The notes below the pieces were generated by a model that was not told the origin of the DNA, ran no database searches, and saw nothing but the letters and a program-made list of their open reading frames with translations. This document shows, piece by piece, positions 40,663-45,000 of a stretch of 45,000 nt of DNA. Location: contig CAUYUJ010004706.1 in the NCBI GenBank assembly GCA_963575745.1, positions 1 through 45,000 on the forward strand, in the 5' to 3' direction. The stretch is from Prorocentrum cordatum (taxonomy: Eukaryota; Sar; Dinophyceae; Prorocentrales; Prorocentraceae). Position 1 is the stretch's first letter. Every line of letters starts with the position of its first letter. Both the position numbers and the translations under genes were made by a program.

Positions 40663-40793
40663 CTGGCGGGCCCGGGCGGAGCTCCGGCAGGCCCCCGGCG
40701 CCCGTGAGCGGGGGCGGCCGCGGCGGGCTGCGGACGCGGAGCACCGCCCCGCCCAGGAGCTCCGCGGCGCCGCCGGCGGGCCGCACCCGCACC
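40663..40793 (-). CDS. exon-like segment, possibly upstream part of the IPT/TIG gene
   Basis: On the minus strand, a C-run and CCCCGAG|GTG acceptor precede a frame reading VRVRPAGGAAELLGGAVLRV then a Pro-rich stretch. Alternating hydrophobic residues suggest beta strands, like the IPT/TIG exons at 22522-28863 on the same strand, but no cysteine pair is seen. The end is placed at a possible GC donor (CCAG|GC); it could lie tens of bases further on. The first 16 bp of the exon recur on the far side of the GAC microsatellite at about 41060-41075, with their own C-run acceptor. GC-rich chance openness cannot be excluded. Confidence 0.3.
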
Positions 40794-40799
40794 TCGGGG

Positions 40800-40979
40800 G
40801 GGTACGACGCCGACGCCGCCGCCGCCGACGCCGACGCCGACGACAAAGACGCCGACGACGCCGACGCCGACGACGACGCCGACGACGACGACGAGGACAA
40901 GGACGACAAGGACGACGGCGACGGCGACGACGCCGACGAGGACGACGACAAGGACGACAAGGACGACAAGGACGACAAG

Positions 40980-41032
<53 letters not shown>

Positions 41033-41056
41033 CGACGATGACGACGACGGCGACGG
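40800..41056. repeat. (GAC)n / GCC-rich trinucleotide microsatellite
   Basis: About 255 bp of GAC with GCC, AAG and GGC variants. Flanked on both sides by GGGCCGCACCCGCACCT. Confidence 0.95.
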
Positions 41057-41679
41057 GCCGCACCCGCACCTGGGGGGGGGGGGTAGTGAGCTGCCCCGGT
41101 GAGCAACACGCATCGCTTAGCCTGAGATCCTGGCGTTGCAACTTTTTCACTGCGGGCGTTTTCGCTCCCTGTCGGGCCCCGGACCCTCACAAATCGAGCC
41201 GGCTCGAGAAAGATGGGGTCCGGGGCTCTGGTCGTGATTTTGGCACCCGGGGGGCAGTGAACCGCCCCGGGGCCGGTAAGCAGCACGCAGCGGGGCTCGC
41301 GCCAAACAGTGTTTTGCGTATTTGCTGTCGCTTCCCCTCGCTATGCCCCCGTTCCGTCTTTGCTGCGCAGGCTGCGGGACGAAGGCAGGCAACACGGAAG
41401 CGGTCCACGAAGTCGCCAGAGCACCGTTTGGCTCGAGCCCTGACGCGCAACACGCAGCGTGTTGACACGGAGTCCACAGGCAGAACGAACGCGTAGTTCT
41501 GGCGCGATGCGTTCGGCAAAACGTGGGCCAGCACATGCCGAGCCCACGCGCGGCATGTTGGCACGGACGTGTTGAGCACGGCGCGTGCTGGGCTTCATAA
41601 GCGGGCGTATCAGGGCAACTGAGGGGGGGGAAGACAACGAGCTGGTTCTCGGGTAGTGGCATCCACCACGATACTCATG
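41057..41679. other. mostly unique sequence, no gene called
   Basis: Contains two copies of an AGTGA-CCGCCCCGG/GAGCTGCCCCGG motif followed by AGCA-CACGCA (about 41087 and 41256), and the inverted pair ACATGCCG/CGGCATGT near 41535-41560. No exon recognised. Confidence 0.5.
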
Positions 41680-41873
41680 GGGGAACAAAAAGTGGCATAA
41701 ACATAAAAACTCGGAGGTCCGCGCGGATTTCTCGGATCGGCGCTGGGGCCCCCCAGCGGCGCCTCCGGCGCCGCCCCTGGCGCGCTCCGCGCGCCAGGGA
41801 GGGGGTCCAGCGCCGATCCGAGAGATCCGCGCGGACCTCCGAGTTTTTATGCTTATGCCATGCTTTGTTCCCC
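41680..41873. mobile_element. palindromic MITE family, full-length copy
   Basis: GGGGAACAAAAAGTGGCATA at the left and the complementary end GTTCCCC at 41867-41873. The arms match the 15997-16169 copy almost base for base outside the central loop, which is longer here (GGCGCCTCCGGCGCCG). TA follows the right end; the left flank is TG, so one TA is probably mutated. Confidence 0.85.
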
Positions 41874-41957
41874 TAACCTGGCCATCGCTCGGACGCCCAT
41901 TCCCCGTGTCTTTTTTGTCGGTTTCGCGCGTGGCTTCTTCTCCAAGCGATCCGGGAT

Positions 41958-42245
41958 GCTCCTCGATGGCCCTCGCCGAAGGAAAAAATGCACACGCCCG
42001 AGCGACGCCGAGCAACGAAGGATTGCAACAAAAACCCTTTGAACGAAGGATTGCAAAAAAAACCCTTTTTTGCAATCCTTGTCTGCAATCCTCTGCAACC
42101 CTTTTTTGAGATGCCGAGCAACGAAGGATTGCAATCTTTTTTTTTGCAATCCTTTGCAATGCTGGGTTTTTTTGCAATGCCGACGGCTCCTCGATGGCCC
42201 TCGCCGAGGGAAAAAATGCACACGCCCGAGCGATGCCGAGCAGCT
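41958..42245. repeat. direct repeat of about 60 bp enclosing a cluster of AAGGATTGCAA hairpins
   Basis: CTCCTCGATGGCCCTCGCCG and the following 40 bp occur at about 41959 and again at about 42187. Between them AAGGATTGCAA is at 42018, 42046 and 42124, and its complement TTGCAATCCTT at 42070 and 42144, giving hairpins with A/T-run extensions. Confidence 0.85.
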
Positions 42246-42461
42246 CGTGCCGACGGCGCCAACGTCACCCGAGCGTCGAGCGCAAGAGGGCCCCTGGCGC
42301 AGGCTGCCGCAGGCGCGCCCACCGCGGGTGGCCTGCGCGGGCCGACGAGCCTGCGCGGGCAGCCTGCGCGCGCCGCCTGTCGGCGCCGAGGATCCGCTTG
42401 TTTGTGCTGCTCGGCTGGCCCTCGTCGAGGAACCAAAAACGGCACGAGCATACAAAAGACA

Positions 42462-42740
<279 letters not shown>

Positions 42741-42838
42741 GGGGGAAAAATAACACACACACACTGTGGGACAAAAAACACGTGGGACAAAAAAAAACAC
42801 GTATGTGTTTTTTGTTCCCACAGTGTGTGTTTTTTCCC
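42741..42838. repeat. foldback at the end of the CA microsatellite
   Basis: Left arm GGGGGAAAAATAACAC...CACTGTGGG-ACAAAAAACAC (42741-42781) pairs with 42804-42838 (GTGTTTTTTGTTCCCACAG and onward). Loop about 22 bp. Confidence 0.75.
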
Positions 42839-42847
42839 TCGTGGTGG

Positions 42848-43040
42848 AACAAAAAACGGCACAAACATAAATGTTCGGCGCTCCGCCCGGATTTCTTGCA
42901 TCGGCGCTGGACCCCCCTTCCTCGGCGCACGGATCGCGCCAGGAGCGGCGCCGGAGGGGGGCAGCGCCGGTCCAAGAGACTCGCGCGGAGCTCCGACGAA
43001 CTCGCGCGGAGCTCCGACGAGGCATGTTTACGCAGCTGCT
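42848..43040. mobile_element. palindromic MITE family, diverged copy
   Basis: GGAACAAAAAACGGCACAAA at the left end, TCGGCGCTGGACCCCCC in the left arm, and GCAGCGCCGGTCCAAGAGA plus two tandem copies of ACTCGCGCGGAGCTCCGACGA in the right arm. Confidence 0.75.
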
Positions 43041-43199
43041 CCTTCTTGCGATCTCGGGTGGCAGCATCCAGCACGAGACTCATGCCGACAACGTCAGCGT
43101 CAGCATCGAGGCTTCGAGGTTCAGGCTCGAGGCTCGTTTTCTGGATGCCTTGGAGCGTCCTGGGGCGCCCTCGTGGCCGCGGCTGGATCCGCCTCGAGA

Positions 43200-43420
43200 T
43201 TTCCAGGCCCCCGACGTCATGATTTTTTCATGACGTCGACCCCCAGAGGTCTCGACCCATTCCCTGGGACTGGCTCTTCATCCTGAGCCGTTCTTTGACG
43301 GTCCCGAGGTCCGGCGAGGGCTCCCAAAGGCTGAAAATGGCGAAAACCCTCCCGTCGTGATTTTTTCACGCCGCGAGGGGGTCTGGGTTCTCACCAGACC
43401 GCACCCCAGAAGATCGTTAA
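43200..43420 (+). repeat. dispersed repeat family, plus orientation
   Basis: ATGATTTTTTCATGACGTCG, CCCCAGAGGTCTCGACCC, TTTGACGGTCCCGAGGTCCG, GGCTGAAAATGGCGAAAAC, CCCGTCGTGATTTTTTCA. Complete member of the family; other members at 24290, 24745 (inverted), 44145 (inverted, partial), 44905 and elsewhere. Confidence 0.8.
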
Positions 43421-43500
43421 AGGCTTAACGACTTCTGCCGTCCTTCGACTCGCGCTGGAGCGGCCGCGAAGTGCTCGAACTTTCCCTGGAGATCTCTGGA

Positions 43501-43580
43501 TTTACCTGGATTTACCCAGATTTATCTAGATTTACCTGGATTTACCTCGATTTATCTGCATTTACCTGGGTTTATCTGGC
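43501..43580. repeat. exact 10-bp-period repeat, TTTACCTGGA, 8 copies
   Basis: Eight consecutive 10-mers of the form TTTA(C/T)C(T/C)(G/A)GA with 1-3 changes each and no length change. The T-tracts are phased with the helical repeat. Confidence 0.95.
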
Positions 43581-43598
43581 TCGATTCTCACAAGTCGA

Positions 43599-43841
43599 TT
43601 GGCGAAAAGTCGACAAGCCCTTAGGGAGAAGAGGCCCAGGGGTCGACCTCTGCCCGAAGGGCCAGGGGCGGCGGCGGGGCCCGGGCGGCACGCGGGCGAG
43701 GCTCGAGCCGCCCAGGCGTCTTCTTCGGCCTGCGGGCGCCTTAAGGCGTGCGAGACGGCCGGGCCGCCGCTCAGAGCGAGCGGTGGGCTGCCCCCCGGAG
43801 GCGAATGCACCCTGCGAAATGCTTTAGAAATCATGGGTTAA
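43599..43841 (+). other. open frame ending in a protein-like tail, weak
   Basis: The frame reads ARAAQASSSACGRLKACETA then PPLRASGGLPPGGECTLRNA and LEIMG before TAA. GC-rich and open on the other strand too. Two AG|G acceptors (CCCGAAG|G, GGCCAG|G) lie just upstream of the better part. It is followed by an AT-rich stretch. Could be a terminal exon; not recognised. Confidence 0.2.
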
Positions 43842-44140
43842 GAAATTCATAGTCTAAGAAATGGAATAAAAACCCAGAATGTCTATCAACATCTTGGGAT
43901 TTACATTGAAACGTTAAGAAAAATCGAGACTCTGGCCGAAAACTTAGGTTTTCTTAAGCATCGCATAAGGTGTACGGGCACGCAGCGGCAGAGCTGCCCA
44001 GAGATGCTCGCGTCCTGCACAACAGTCAGGATCAAGTCGGGCCCCCCAAAAAAATACTCCCATATGGTCAAACATACTCAAAAAAGAGTCCCCTGACGAT
44101 GTTTTTTTGCTATTTTTGAAGATCCCCCATGTAGAGGGAC
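43842..44140. other. AT-rich then mixed sequence, no gene seen
   Basis: 43842-43965 is markedly AT-rich (TTAAGAAATTCATAG, AATGGAATAAAAACC). The rest is unremarkable. Confidence 0.5.
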
Positions 44141-44144
44141 AGGC

Positions 44145-44230
44145 CCGACTGAAAGTCAGGACGGGAGGTTTCTGGCAGTTTTCGGTCTGGGAGCCCTCGG
44201 CGGGCCTCCGAGGCCCGCCGAGGACTTGCC
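44145..44230 (-). repeat. partial dispersed-repeat copy, inverted
   Basis: GTCAGGACGGGAGGTTTCTG, CAGTTTTCGGTCTGGGAGCC match the complement of the 43340-43380 part of the family. It is followed by the palindrome CGGGCCTCCGAGGCCCG. Confidence 0.55.
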
Positions 44231-44336
44231 TTCCAGGGACCCCGTATTGAACAAACCGAAGCATGACATGTCTGGGTGGGGGTCCTCGGGGTTCGAGATT
44301 TTCGGACGCTCTCGTTGGCTCTCGGCGGATTTCCAG

Positions 44337-44586
44337 CGCCGGGGTGCTCTCCAGCAGCTGCGCCTCGCCGAGAGGCGTTTGGGGGAGTGCCCGTATGGCC
44401 CCGAACGGCCGCCAGAGGCCCGAGGCATGACCAGAGACCCGACTCGAGCTGGGGGGGGGCTGCTGCGCCAGGGCGCCAGCTGCGGCCTGTCGCTCGCTTT
44501 TGCGCCCTCGGCCGCGGACCACTGCGCGCTCGCCCCTGCGCCGACGTGGGGTGGTGCTCGGCGGGGCCCAACCAGCCCAGCCCATG
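44337..44586 (+). CDS. candidate internal exon, unknown protein (partial)
   Basis: Bounded by a pyrimidine-preceded acceptor CGGATTTCCAG and the donor CCCATG|GTACGT. The frame reads RRGALQQLRLAERRLGECPY, GPERPPEARGMTRDPTRAGG, GLLRQGASCGLSLAFAPSAA and DHCALAPAPTWGGARRG. Third positions are mostly G/C and the start resembles a short amphipathic helix. The acceptor is AG|C, not AG|G. The minus strand is also open in places. No family recognised; neighbouring exons were not found. Confidence 0.3.
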
Positions 44587-44759
44587 GTACGTCGAGTTTC
44601 TTGAGAAGCGTCGGGGGGGCGTCACCCCCGCCGACAGCCCCACATCGACCCCCGTCGCGGGCAGCCACCGCGCGCCGAAGGCGCTCCGACCCCGGTCGCG
44701 GCGCGACGACGAGGCGACACGCTTCTAAAGAAACCCATCGCGTACACCCCGTGCGTGGG

Positions 44760-44900
44760 CCGGGCGCAACGGCACAAACATTCGCTTTCGACGGCCCGCG
44801 CGGGTGTCCTGGATCTGCGCTGGACACCCTCGCGCGCGGCACGCGCCGGGGGCGCCGCCAACGGGGTCCAGCGCAGAGGCAAGACCCAGACATCCAGCGC
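44760..44900. mobile_element. diverged partial MITE-family copy
   Basis: GGCACAAACATTCGCTTTCG, GGCCCGCGCGGGTGTCC, GGATCTGCGCTGGACACCC, and GGGGTCCAGCGCAGAG near the right side keep the arm order of the family. Confidence 0.5.
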
Positions 44901-44904
44901 CTTG

Positions 44905-45000
44905 ATTTTTCCAAGACGCGGGCTCCCGACCTCTGGACCTCTTCCCCGGGACTGGTTTTTCAGCCCGAATCGTTTTTTGGCGCTCCCGAGGCCCGCTAAG
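44905..45000 (+). repeat. dispersed-repeat copy cut by the window end
   Basis: TTGATTTTTCCAAGACGCGG, CCCGACCTCTGGACCTC, CCCGGGACTGGTTTTTCAG, GCTCCCGAGGCCCGCTAAG: same block order as 43200-43330. Confidence 0.7.

Overview
This window looks like a piece of a very large, GC-rich, repeat-saturated protist nuclear genome. A dinoflagellate is the best fit. The reasons are: (i) protein-like exons are few, short and separated by long repeat-filled introns; (ii) the introns that can be phased use mixed GT, GC and GA 5' ends, often with an extra G after the 3' AG (AG|G), a pattern reported for dinoflagellates; (iii) most of the sequence is microsatellite, satellite, foldback element or multi-kb tandem array. 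No plastid, mitochondrial, rRNA, tRNA or viral gene was recognised. The organism call is an inference; another GC-rich alga is not excluded.

Layout. 1-1430: mostly unique, with a (GCT)23 tract and a candidate minus-strand terminal exon (1115-1268). 1431-2066: 8-bp repeat array, then a 690-bp GAT-rich microsatellite. 2820-8875: a degenerate monomer zone, a 22-23-bp repeat block, then a 12-copy array of roughly 305-500-bp units. 8990-10452: a 75-bp repeat and a GAGGCT-type array. 11426-13195: CTTGG-rich array with AT-rich spacers. 13222-15092: second 8-bp array. 15504-15973: the best single plus-strand exon, a C-terminus resembling an SPFH/flotillin-type helical tail, followed by a TA-flanked palindromic MITE. 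16591-18285: microsatellites and a small inverted-repeat element. 18288-21085: a 26-monomer satellite with a 9-monomer higher-order unit, enclosed by an 84-bp inverted repeat. 21086-22500: foldbacks, AT-rich patch, GTC/GTG microsatellite.

22522-28863 (minus strand) is the one multi-exon gene that can be assembled by reading frame and splice phase. It encodes at least three IPT/TIG-like (immunoglobulin-like, plexin/transcription-factor type) repeats, each with its own cysteine pair, so the product is probably a large extracellular or cell-surface protein. Another exon-like segment on the same strand (about 40663-40793) may be an upstream piece. The introns carry MITEs, GAG/CTC microsatellites and dispersed repeats.

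29670-40230: seven or so diverged copies of a 1.0-1.3-kb unit, invaded by TGTA/TA microsatellites and by a copy of the CTTGG family. 40330-45000: microsatellites, more MITE copies, hairpin clusters, a perfect 10-bp-period T-tract repeat, and one plus-strand exon candidate (44337-44586). Most long open frames in the window are artefacts of tandem repeats and are not annotated as genes.
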